NCBI GenBank assembly: GCA_018873245.2
Contig: JAEMBT020000006.1
Location: 19,304-83,303, forward strand
Direction: 5' to 3'
Source of the DNA: Archegozetes longisetosus
Taxonomy: Eukaryota > Arthropoda > Arachnida > Sarcoptiformes > Trhypochthoniidae
Length of the DNA stretch: 64,000 nucleotides
Part shown: piece by piece, positions 44,401-53,275 of the stretch
Position numbering within the stretch: position 1 is the first letter of the stretch
How the letters are laid out: the number at the start of each line of letters is the position of its first letter
Translations under genes and position numbers: made by a program
The notes under the pieces: model-generated
What the model was told of the DNA's origin: nothing
Seen by the model: the letters and a program-made list of their open reading frames with translations, nothing else
Database searches by the model: none

Positions 44401-45403
44401 ATATTACTTATCAAAAGGATTAATTCTAAAAAAAATTCATTGGATGATTGAATTTAAACAAGAAGCTTGGTTAAAATCTTATATTGATTTAAATACAGAA
44501 AAGAGAAGAGAAGCAAGCATAAAAAAGAATAAATTTGAAGAAGATTTTTACAAATTAATGAATAAATGCGTTTATGGTAAAACTATGGAGAATGTAAGAA
44601 AAAGGCAGAACATAAAGCTATGTAATAGTGGTAAACAAGTTTCAAAACTTATCGCGAAACCATCATATAAACATAGAACAGTTATTGATGAGAATATGGT
44701 ATTAGTTCACAGGTTTAACAATAAATTAAAACTAGATAAACCGATTTATGTTGGTTAGGCTATACTTGAGTTATCTAAATTAGAAATGTATAAATTTTGG
44801 TATGATATAATCAAACCACATTTTGGTGATGAAGCAAGATTAGTCCTCAGCGATACCGATTGTTTTATTATAGAATTCATCGGCAAAGACCCATATGAAT
44901 TTATCAGGAATAATTCAGAATATTTTGATTTATCTAATTATCCAGATGATCATTTTATATTTAAGGATATGAATGAAGATAGAATAAAAGATATTAAAAC
45001 TAGAAACGAAAAAACTTTAGGTAAAATGAAAGATGAATTAGGTGGTAAAATATCTAAAGAGTTTATCGGGCTCAAGTCAAAAATGTATGCTTTAGATTAT
45101 ATCAAGAAATTAAAAGGAATAAAATCATCAATAGTTAAGAATGAAATAAGTTTTGTGGATTATAAAAAAATGAAAGATAATAAGAAAGTTTATAAAACAA
45201 TGAATGTAATTAGATCTAGAAAACATGAACTATATACTGAAACAGTAAATAAAGTTGCTTTAACAAATCCATTAGAAGATAATAAAAACTTTGTTGATAT
45301 AGATGCTATATATAGATATCCGTGGGGTTATTATAAAATTCCATACATCAAATTTGCAAATAATTTTATAAATGAGGTTTTCCATGAAATTTCGATGAAT
45401 TAA
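41438..45403 (+). pseudogene. DNA polymerase B of Polinton A, one premature TAG
   Basis: A 1321-codon frame is uninterrupted except for TAG at 44756-44758. N-terminal C2H2-like fingers (CGVCNKEM; CKICHIKV; CKICDEEI) are followed by the exonuclease (YADFESI near 42910; FHNLSNYD near 43346; YMKLDVLLL near 43810). An endonuclease-VII-like zinc motif CYICQKDF plus DHDHITGKYRGAAH (near 43210-43300) is embedded. Polymerase motifs A (DMNNLYG near 44110), B (NKCVYGKTMENV near 44560) and C (LSDTDCFII near 44848) follow. The stop lies between B and C, so the main product would lack the catalytic DTD. Readthrough or a recent mutation are alternatives. Confidence 0.9.
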
Positions 45404-45408
45404 AAGTG

Positions 45409-46442
45409 TTATCCTCTTAAATTTTCAGCAGTAATCCAACTATTCATTGAACTTGGATATCCTATCCATTTAACATATAGCTCTTTTTTACCATTTCTAG
45501 TTCTAGTCTTCAGTATCTTTTCAACTTCATAATCTTGATCTTGTTTATCAAACTTTACGAGTTCGGGTTCATAAAAAATACCTTTAATTTCTTCTTCATT
45601 ATCATCCATAATTTTATATGTAACAGGATTAGTATTTAAAACTTTTGAGACAGTAAATAATTCCGTTGTCCAATTAGGTAAATAACCTTTTTCAAATACA
45701 CTCTTATATTTTGATATTCTAACTTTATCTCCAACTTTGAATTTAGTAACTGATTTGGTTTTATCGTCTCTAGCATATAGATTTTTATATACTTGAGCTT
45801 CATTCTGTTTTTACTAGCTTCTATTGAGTCATTTTAATTGAAGTATGATAAGAGTGGTTATAATTATAAACTAAATCATCAACAATATCAATCCATTTTC
45901 TTGTTCCAACTTCAGTGAAATATTTCCACATTTTAGTTTTTAATGTTCTATTGAATCTTTCTACTATTGATGCTTTTACATTTGAATTTGTACTAAACCA
46001 AATAATACTTTTACTCTTTAAAAACTTCTGGAATTTATTGTTAATGAATTCTTTACCCTTATCAGTTTGTAATTTTGAGGGTCTCCTCTCTTTGAATATT
46101 ATATTAAAAGTACTTGTTATTTCTTCTCCTGTTTTATTTTTAATAGGTTTAGTCCAAGCATATTTACTAAAACAATCTATAACAGTTAATAAATAATTAA
46201 ACCCTTTATTATCATCACTGAACTCTCTCATCTCAACTAAGTCTGCTTGCCATTGATCATCTATTCCTTTAACATAAACTCTTCTAGTTTCAATTTTTTT
46301 CTAATTGGTTTATGTAAAGTATAAGTATCAACTGTATCTAAAAATCTTTAACTTCTTTTTGTTTTAGTCCAGTTTTTCTAACTAAATCATTAATACCTGA
46401 ATAACCTTGTTTAGGATCAAAATAAATATCTTTAAGTGATTG
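45409..46442 (-). pseudogene. Integrase with chromodomain, Polinton A
   Basis: The frame pieces give the N-terminal preamble (DIYFDPKQGYSGINDLVRK), the catalytic core with VIDCFSKYAW, QTDKGKEF and SIVERFNRT (DDE) and a C-terminal chromodomain (YEVEKILKTR, LYVKWIGYPSSMNSW). It is tail to tail with PolB (5 bp between stops). Breaks: frameshifts near 46346, 46305 and 45790 also occur in the Polinton B copy, and a one-base loss near 45830 is unique to A. The chromodomain suggests insertion aimed at chromatin marks. Confidence 0.85.
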
Positions 46443-46768
46443 TCATGAATTATTTCCGAATCCTAACCATGATTTTGCTGACATTAAAGCTGCGACTTTC
46501 TTTGCATCCTTTCTTACATAATCAGGTTGATTCATGTCATTAGCTAATCTATTTGCTTCTTGCGCCAATAAATTATCAGCTATATTTCTATTCTTTGTAT
46601 CTTTATTTTTATCATATGCAATGTCATGTTCTAAGCATGCTTTATCTAAATTATTTATTCCTTAGTAATTTTCTTAGTTTCTAAACTAATTCTGTCAGCT
46701 GATGACAATCCTTTACCTAATATAAAAGTTTTATTCAATTTAGGATTATTACAGTTATATCTTATCAT
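46443..46768 (-). pseudogene. PLA2-like protein, Polinton A
   Basis: The frame starts MIRYNCNNPKLN, slips near 46662, and contains LDKACLEHDIAYDK, the HD-x2-Y signature of phospholipase A2-like domains found in parvovirus VP1 and related capsid proteins. It ends at a TGA that is followed in the same frame by the integrase. A role in membrane penetration during entry is an inference from family knowledge. The same frameshift is present in the Polinton B copy. Confidence 0.6.
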
Positions 46769-46817
46769 TTAACTAATTAAAAATTGATTTTGATAAATTT
46801 ACTAATAAATAAGTATA

Positions 46818-47569
46818 ATGTCAATAAACAAGTTCGGATTTAGATCAAATTATGATAATGACATAGATTTAGATAGACAAATCAATACAGATCTGGACAA
46901 ATTTGTAAGATCTACAGGAGGAAGTATGGTTGGAGCACTCAATATGAATAACAATAGGATAATGAATTTATCAAATCCTACTGAACCACTTGATGCAGCA
47001 ACAAAAAGTATGTTGATAGATTAGATAGTAAAATAAGATTGATAAAAGAAGAACAAGCTAAAGTTGAAAATAAAATAGATGATCTTAAAAACGTTGATCA
47101 TACAGACATGAAAAATAAACAAATTAAAAATGTTGCTGATCCAATTGATCCAAATGATGCAGTAACAAAAAGTTATTTAGAGAAAAAGAATATTTTCATT
47201 CCTAAAGAATATAAACTAAAGATTCCAAAATACAATGATAAAACAATAAGTGGAGAACTGAAATTAATATCAACTAAAATAGATAATTTATTTATTTTAG
47301 TTGGTAAATTGACTATATTAGCCAATATTGCAACTAAAACATTGAATATAGCTGAAATGACAAAGCATTTTACTAATTATCAATATGTATTTAAATGTGT
47401 GCGATATGAAGAATGCAATAAGCAAAGTGTAGATCAATTCATTAATCAAACTTTGGTTGATATTTTAATAAGAGATAATAATATATTTCTTATTTCAGGA
47501 ATTGGTCAAATTAAAACGAATAATTGTTTAGAGATCAACACAACAGTTTATTTGAATGAATCAAATTAA
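46818..47569 (+). pseudogene. Fibre-like protein with coiled coil, Polinton A, one frameshift
   Basis: The N-terminal frame (68 codons) has GGSMVGALNMNNNRIMNLS, followed by a P-x-x-x-x-DAATK block typical of tail-fibre and Polinton fibre-like proteins. A one-base loss in the A-run there stops it at 47024. The rest (47039-47569) carries a second NKQIKNVADPIDPNDAVTK copy, then a predicted helical stalk and a beta-rich end. It would be a surface spike or fibre. The same break exists in Polinton B. Confidence 0.65.
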
Positions 47570-47594
47570 GCTTCCTTCAAGTGTAGTCTTAATG

Positions 47595-48323
47595 TTATTT
47601 TTCTCCTCTCAAATTCAATAACTTTCCATTATTATCTTTCAATCTAATTTGAATATAATCTATTTTATCATTAGTATTAACTGGTAAATAGATTAGATTC
47701 TTTAACGTTTCAATTATTTTTTCTCCTGGAAGACATTTAGGAAAGAAGCTATAAATTATTGGTTCTTTAGATGAATTAAGATATGAGCCTTGAACTAAAC
47801 TACATTCAACTAGAATTGAATTAATAGTCAAAATGTTTACTGTACTAGTTCCTTCATTATAAGGATCACTAAATACCTTCTTTTCATAACCTAATATAAC
47901 ACTTAGAGATCGTTGATGAGAAAAATTTACTTGATATTTAGCATCCTTAATTTGTAATATACATCTTAGAGTTGCTAGATTAGCTGAGATATTAATATAA
48001 CCTTTATTTGTTGACTTATCATAATGACCTCTTGATTTCATGATTCTAAATATTTCACTATTGATTTGTTTCAATTCATAACTCCTTTCAGGTATCTCTA
48101 TTTCAAACCAATTAGCTCCCTTATCTATCGAATATCTAAATATATTATTTGTGTTATCTATATTTGGAAAACTATAATACGTTTCTAAATTAACCAAAGC
48201 TATCTCATATTGCTTCTCTTTCTTCAGCTGTATTGGAGGAGAATAATTGGTTATGAAATCAGTACTACTTGAATCTAAAATAAGGGATATTGAATCTTTA
48301 GGTTGTATATAAACTTCAGACAT
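47595..48323 (-). CDS. Penton-like minor capsid protein (single jelly roll), Polinton A
   Basis: The 242-residue frame is intact. Diagnostic blocks are YEIALVNLETYYSFPNID (about residues 40-57), TNNIFRYSIDKGANWFEI, RSLSVILGYEKKVF and the C-terminal IYSFFPKCLPGEKIIE with IQIRLKDNNGKLLNLRGE. These match the vertex protein of Polintons and adintoviruses. It is divergently transcribed from the hexon with 29 bp between start codons. It differs from the Polinton B copy by one residue (Leu or Pro near residue 207). Confidence 0.88.
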   Translation of the reverse strand: MSEVYIQPKDSISLILDSSSTDFITNYSPPIQLKKEKQYEIALVNLETYYSFPNIDNTNNIFRYSIDKGANWFEIEIPERSYELKQINSEIFRIMKSRGHYDKSTNKGYINISANLATLRCILQIKDAKYQVNFSHQRSLSVILGYEKKVFSDPYNEGTSTVNILTINSILVECSLVQGSYLNSSKEPIIYSFFPKCLPGEKIIETLKNLIYLPVNTNDKIDYIQIRLKDNNGKLLNLRGEK

Positions 48324-48352
48324 TTATTTAAAACGAATTTACGGTATTATAA

Positions 48353-49642
48353 ATGACAACTAATGTAGTAGAAGATTATTTAAAAATATCTGATCCACTT
48401 CAAACAGATGAAAGTGTATCTGAATATAATTATCATAACTATGAACCGGTAGCAGGCAGTAATCTTAATTCTAACCAACAAATAAGAATATTAATTGAAA
48501 ATCAAGATTCATATTATCTACCATCAAAGAGTCTGCTAACAATTGAAGGAAAATTAGTTAAAAGTGATGGGGTAAAATTATTAGATACTGAAGTTGTAAC
48601 ATTAGTTAATAATGGAGTAATGTTCTTATTTGATAGAATAGAATATCAAATTGGGGATAAAGTTATCGAATATATTAATCACCCTGGACAATGTACACTG
48701 ATGAAAGGTTTATTAAGTTATCCAAAAGATTTCGAAAACTCTGGATTAAATATGTGTTGGACATTAGATAAAGGTAAAGGTGAGGCTAGTCTAACAACAA
48801 ACTATGGATTTAAGTTAAGGCATGATAAGATACAAATAAGAGGTGATGGGAACTTTAGTTTTGTTATTCCTTTAAGTCATATATTTGGTTTTTGTGAAGA
48901 TTATAAGAAAGTAATATATGGAGTAAAACAAACCTTAATTTTAACAAGATGTGGCAATGAGGATGCAATATTTAAAGCTGGTGCAGTTTCATCTAAAGTT
49001 GAAATAACAAACATAACATGGACAATGCCAAATATTGTACCAAATTTTGAACAATTACATTCTTTGTATAAGATGATTGAAAGTAAAAAATCATTTCCTA
49101 TTGGTTTCATATATAGAAATATGGATTCATATGATGTACCATTAAGTAATGAATTTACTTGGCGTTTAGGACCAAGATCAGCATCTGAGAAACCTAGATA
49201 TACAATAATAGCTTTTCAAACTGATAGATATAAGAATATAGATAAAAACTCTACAGTTTTTGATCATTGTGATGTTAGAGACATTCATGTTAATTTAAAT
49301 GCTGACAGATATCCAAATATAGATATCATAAATAACTTTAGAAGTGAAGATTATTCTTTTACATATTACTCAGCTAAACAATTCAGAGAGAAATATTATG
49401 GATTAAATGATAACTATAACGATTTTATGATAAGTCTAAATGATTTCAAAGATTTATATCCTTTGTTCGTCATTGATGTTAGCAAACAAAGTGAAAAATT
49501 AAAGAATTCTATATCAGATATTACAATAAGAGTTAGATTTAATTCAAATGTTCCTGCTAATACTAAATGTTATTGTTTAATATTAAGTGATAGATTAATG
49601 AAACTAACTAGCGATGGATCTAGAATGATGATTGATTATTAA
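48353..49642 (+). CDS. Hexon-like major capsid protein (double jelly roll), Polinton A
   Basis: The 429-residue ORF is intact. The N-terminal half has SVSEYNYHNYEPVAGSNL, LPSKSLLTIEGKLVKSDG and VNNGVMFLFDRIEYQIGDK. The second half has FTWRLGPRSASEKPRYTIIAFQT and CYCLILSDRLMKL. This is the pattern of the invertebrate Polinton hexon. It shares a 29-bp divergent promoter region with the penton. The copy in Polinton B differs by only a handful of residues. Confidence 0.85.
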   Translation: MTTNVVEDYLKISDPLQTDESVSEYNYHNYEPVAGSNLNSNQQIRILIENQDSYYLPSKSLLTIEGKLVKSDGVKLLDTEVVTLVNNGVMFLFDRIEYQIGDKVIEYINHPGQCTLMKGLLSYPKDFENSGLNMCWTLDKGKGEASLTTNYGFKLRHDKIQIRGDGNFSFVIPLSHIFGFCEDYKKVIYGVKQTLILTRCGNEDAIFKAGAVSSKVEITNITWTMPNIVPNFEQLHSLYKMIESKKSFPIGFIYRNMDSYDVPLSNEFTWRLGPRSASEKPRYTIIAFQTDRYKNIDKNSTVFDHCDVRDIHVNLNADRYPNIDIINNFRSEDYSFTYYSAKQFREKYYGLNDNYNDFMISLNDFKDLYPLFVIDVSKQSEKLKNSISDITIRVRFNSNVPANTKCYCLILSDRLMKLTSDGSRMMIDY

Positions 49643-49661
49643 TTATTAATAAATGAGTGAT

Positions 49662-49920
49662 AGTAGTGTATATATGGCGGTACTAGGACAGTACGAAAGT
49701 ACGAGTCTACGACCCCCTAACTCCCCCCTAAATATTGCATAAAAATATGTAAAAAATAGCATACTTTATACTTTTTTTTACATAAAATACTTATAAAAAT
49801 GAAAAAATTGTAGTTTTCTATCTATATATTTAGATAATATCACATAAAAAGTGCAAAAGGGGTGCCCTCCCATCTCATCCCCTTTCGGGTAACAGTACCA
49901 GTTGCTCATCATATTTCTTA
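49662..49920 (+). repeat. Left terminal inverted repeat of Polinton B
   Basis: Starts AGTAGTGTATATATGGCGG, passes GACCCCCTAACTCCCCCC and a T/A-rich middle, and ends CATCCCCTTTCGGGTAACAG. It matches the inverse of 61965-62345, except that the right copy has an extra ~130-bp internal duplication. Confidence 0.85.
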
Positions 49921-50053
49921 TTTATATTTTTATTCAAATACTGTACCTGATACTGTACCCTCGCCGCTTGTTTTAGCTACTAATAAATCCATCATACAAT
50001 CTCTACACGTATAGAGAAAGTAGAGGATCTCCCAAATTAAAAACTTTTTTATA

Positions 50054-50126
50054 TACACTAGGTCTCGAACCCGTGGCCAGCGGATTCAAAATCCCAGCAT
50101 AATTCAATTCAACTGAGCTATAGTCC
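50054..50126 (-). tRNA. tRNA-like sequence (probable pseudogene, Gln-TTG-like arm)
   Basis: The minus strand has an A-box-like TAGCTCAGTTGAATTG, an anticodon-arm-like GGATTTTGAATCC and a B-box-like GGTTCGAGACC in order and near-correct spacing. The D loop is enlarged by a repeated GAATT, and the acceptor and T stems pair poorly, so it is unlikely to be a functional tRNA. It may be a tRNA-derived SINE or a captured pseudogene. Confidence 0.4.
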
Positions 50127-50129
50127 TAA

Positions 50130-50486
50130 CTTATGATAAATATTGTATTTGAACTATATTTATACATCAAACGTATAGAGATAAGATTAAAATTTACATA
50201 ATATATGATCTTGTGTCAAAATGATTGATAAAAGTCCAAGTAAGATAACGTCCAACTACTTTATCAGATAATATTACATAAAAATGCAAAAGAGGTCCCC
50301 TCTCATCTCATCTCCTTTAATCCAATAAAAATATGTCAAAAAGCAAAAAAAATCCCTTTGTTTTATTTTTTATCATAAAATGTATTTTATCTTAAATACA
50401 TCGAAAGTAAAGAATACTTCATGTCACCCTAATTCAGTAATTTTAAACATATTGAATATTTTATCAATTTTTTTAGAAATATTAGA
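50130..50486. other. AT-rich interval in Polinton B
   Basis: Contains a degraded copy of the inner terminal-repeat block (TGCAAAAGAGGTCCCCTCTC near 50285). No gene is seen. Confidence 0.45.
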
Positions 50487-51397
50487 TTATTTTGGGTTTT
50501 CTTTAAAATAATCTCTGTTGTTTATACACCCTATTATTTGTTTCATCTTTTGATCATCGGGTACTTCTGGATCATCTATTACTTCATTAATAATCTCTTC
50601 GAAGACTTTATGAAATTTGTTCACATGATCCTTATTTTCCACTGTTTGCTTCAGCAGGAGTTTTGGATCTTTAATGTCGTTATTAGGATCATTAATAAAT
50701 TCGTTTGCTGAATTTTTTGCATCATTTTTAATTTGTGAAGTAATATTTTGTCTTCTTCCCTAAGAAGATATATATATAAAAATAAAACTTTTTAGCAATT
50801 TATAAAATTTTACCGTTGGAGTCTCCTTAGATGAAGTGGAGACATCAAAACTAGATGATACAGGTGATTGTACCTCTGATTTTTTATCCTTTTATAACAA
50901 AGAAAACCATATTAAACAGAAGAGAATGCGTTTTAAAAAACTTACATTTGAATTTATTTCTAATTGGCCAATTATATCAGATAGAGCCTTTTCTATGTAT
51001 GATCTAATTTCGTCTAGTTGGTTTATTATATCTTTATTTTCCATTTTCTTAAAAACTACTGCGTTTTAAAACATTAATTTTGCGAAAAATTAGATGATTC
51101 AAAATTTATTAATTTCACTATTACTTACATGTTACTTGAAAACAACCAACGCCTATGAAGTAAAATTATTAATAGAAGTCACGTATAACAAAAAAAATCT
51201 CTATGCAACAAAGCTATTTTTATTATCTTATCTCAAAGTTAATGAAACTATTTCGTTAAATTAACCTTGAATCAAAGTTTTCTCTCATCAAATCATTTAC
51301 CAAAGGTAATATTTTGCACTGATCTCTCAGAAAAAAAATCCTTAAACTCAACCCCTTTGACTAACATATCTAAAGTAAAGTCAAAGTAATCAACCAT
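50487..51397 (-). CDS. Five-exon gene of unknown function in Polinton B (193 aa model)
   Basis: Exons on the minus strand: 51301-51397, 51129-51152, 50946-51058, 50814-50888, 50487-50759. All four introns (51153-51300, 51059-51128, 50889-50945, 50760-50813) start GT and end AG, and the frame stays open across every junction to a TAA at 50487. The last three exons are the most secure, and a minimal form may start at the Met at 51044. The product is acidic, with a helical middle (DEIRSYIEKALSDIIGQL), a Ser-rich linker (exon 4) and a helical C-terminal half (FHKVFEEIINEVIDD). No known domain. The ATG at 51397 is a choice; more 5' exons are possible. Confidence 0.6.
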
Positions 51398-51706
51398 ATT
51401 TCTCTTAACAAAGTAAACAGGTTTTTTCTCTTTTTTTGGGTCAGTATTAAAAGATTGTGATAATCAGAAAGATTAATTAGAATGCTAAGTTTTCGGTTTT
51501 CAAAATATTAAGTGCCGGTAGTATAGGTTAAAAAAAATCAAATCATGATAACTACATGTGAAATCCACTGTAGTTAACCTGTTCTTTGAGCACAACCGAG
51601 GCCATAGACGTTTGATATATCAATCGATTTGTATTGATGAGCGTGATTGATTTGTGAAGGGTATAAGGTTGCAACCCATCAAATATTTTTAATATACTGC
51701 ATTTAT
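51398..51706. other. Upstream region of the five-exon gene
   Basis: No further exon could be assigned with confidence. The frame upstream of the chosen ATG is open for 17 codons, to a TGA near 51464. Confidence 0.4.
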
Positions 51707-51897
51707 GTGTTTTTAGTAATATTTATAGTTTTCACAATGTAACAGAGATTATCTAATTTGTGCGATTAATTTCTTAGTTGCATCATTGAAATGAAATCAA
51801 ATACGTCAGTCATGAAACTCATTCTCATTACTAAATTTTTTTCTCATCGATGAGAATTGGAATGCGCATGCTTATAGTAGTGTGACGTGTTATTCCG
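51707..51897. repeat. ~190-bp direct repeat shared with Polinton A
   Basis: Copy of 40888-41075, including TACGTCAGTCATGAAACTCA and TGACGTGTTAT. It lies beside the stop of the fibre-like gene at 51946. Confidence 0.65.
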
Positions 51898-51945
51898 ACA
51901 ATAAACATTGATATATAATATATAAAAGACTCATAATTTATAATT

Positions 51946-52407
51946 TCAATTTGCTATTGTAATTCTTATATTCATCGAAGTTATCAAACTTAAGTCAGTA
52001 TTTCCCTTGAATCTTATCATTAGTTTATCGCTCTTTTCTTCAGAAATTTTAAGTTCTCTCAAATATTTGTCAGTTGATGAATATAATATTTTTGGTTTAT
52101 TTCTTTTATTCTTATTATAAATAAATTGATTTTGGTAAAAATATTCTCCTTTATTGAATATGATCCACATATTATAAAAATATTCAGTTTCTATAGATTT
52201 AAAATCAATTTCAATATCTGAATTAGGTTTCACTTCTATTTCTCTGTCAAATATTATACGTTTTGAGTTCTCTTCCACTATACTTTTAACTTTTAAATTA
52301 CCTGTTAATTCTAAATCACCTTCAAGTTTAACAGAAGTATCATTTGCTATAATACTATTTGTTCGAATAGTATCAAAATCATAATATATATTTCCTTCAT
52401 CCATCAT
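51946..52407 (-). CDS. Fibre-like or structural protein of Polinton B, 153 aa
   Basis: Intact frame starting MMDEGNIYYDFDT and overlapping the end of the protease. The first part has repeated short strands typical of trimeric fibres (VKLEGDLELTGNLKVKSI); the second half is a strand-rich globular region with YFYNMWIIFNKGEYF. A surface fibre or accessory capsid role is inferred from composition and context only. Confidence 0.45.
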   Translation of the reverse strand: MMDEGNIYYDFDTIRTNSIIANDTSVKLEGDLELTGNLKVKSIVEENSKRIIFDREIEVKPNSDIEIDFKSIETEYFYNMWIIFNKGEYFYQNQFIYNKNKRNKPKILYSSTDKYLRELKISEEKSDKLMIRFKGNTDLSLITSMNIRITIAN

Positions 52408-52800
52408 TTATTAGATTTAGAATTACATCTTGAAAAGAATGACCATTGCTAAGTTCATGTAATACTCTCAAACATAAATGTCCACAATAATTTGTTCCAA
52501 GTTTTTGAATCTGAAAAGTAGTCATTAAAATATTATCTCCTAAATAGTTTTGAATTTCATTAGGAGGATCTAACCCAAAAGAATCAAAATAGTACTTGTT
52601 ATTTTTATCCTTATAATAACAAACCCAATGTGTTCCATCATTTTTAATTGAATCTAAATTAACAATACCACATTCTTTTCTTTAATTTTATGAGGTAATG
52701 TATCTCTCATAAAAACTCCTCTAAAGTTTTTTATTTTCAACTCTTTTGCCATATTATCTAAATCAAAGTTTGATAGAGGTTTCAATTTGTGTAAGGACTT
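52405..52800 (-). pseudogene. Adenain-like maturation protease, Polinton B, frameshifted
   Basis: Blocks in order: LKPLSNFDLDNMAKELKI, GTHWVCYYKD with the catalytic His (near 52630), YYFDSFGLDPP with Asp, TFQIQKLG with Gln and NYCGHLCL with Cys (near 52490). The frame slips by one base near 52680, separating start and catalytic region. The start position has a Leu codon where the relative at 21727 has Met, so the frame runs on from the pX-like ORF. The stop overlaps the next gene's ATG, as expected in a compact viral operon-like cluster. Confidence 0.75.
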
Positions 52801-53265
52801 TTCCCTAAAAAGTCCTTTTCCATGACATTTATCACATTTCTTATAAAGTCCTTTACCACTAAACATTTTATTCTCTATCATTTCATTATGTCTTTTTGTT
52901 TCTGCTAACTGTCTCTCATTAGCTTTTGCTTGATTAACTGCCTTAGCTATTTGAGATCCTCCTGCTGCTAGGCTACCAACTGCAGATAAACCTCCTAGAA
53001 TTAAAGGAAGTAAAGGTAAAATCCACCATGTTTTTCAACATTTGTAATTGTGCATTACTTAAGTTTAACTCAATTCCAGTTTTATTTTTAATAGCTTTAT
53101 CAATATTACTTTTTGTGTATTGGGTAACAAAATAGGAATATCTCCATTCAAACTATTTTTACTTAATCTTAAAATTAGAGACTTTTTATTATTTATTGCT
53201 TTACCTAAATTTTTCTTTTGATTCTCTGAAAGACATATTTTGTGTTCTATGTATTTATCATTCAT
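52801..53265 (-). pseudogene. pX-like virion protein, Polinton B, frameshifted
   Basis: It starts MNDKYIEHKICLSENQKK with the Polinton pX pattern of repeated L-S/T-x-x-Q blocks. It loses frame near 53115 and 53030, then reads a hydrophobic Gly/Ala segment (ILPLLPLILGGLSAVGSLAAGG) and a Lys/Glu-rich stretch with CDKCHGKG. It is contiguous in frame with the protease. Membrane-active core proteins of this type sit inside the virion. Confidence 0.6.
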
Positions 53266-53275
53266 TTATTAATAA

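Larger units (their letters stand above)
39810..49661 (+). mobile_element. Polinton/Maverick A, 3' truncated
   Basis: From the left terminus the order is coiled-coil gene (-), zinc-finger gene (+), DNA polymerase B (+), integrase with chromodomain (-), PLA2-like gene (-), fibre-like gene (+), penton (-), hexon (+). The sequence stops five bases into the next gene, where the terminus of Polinton B begins. pX-like and protease genes and a right terminus are missing. Most genes carry one or more breaks; penton and hexon are intact. Confidence 0.85.
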
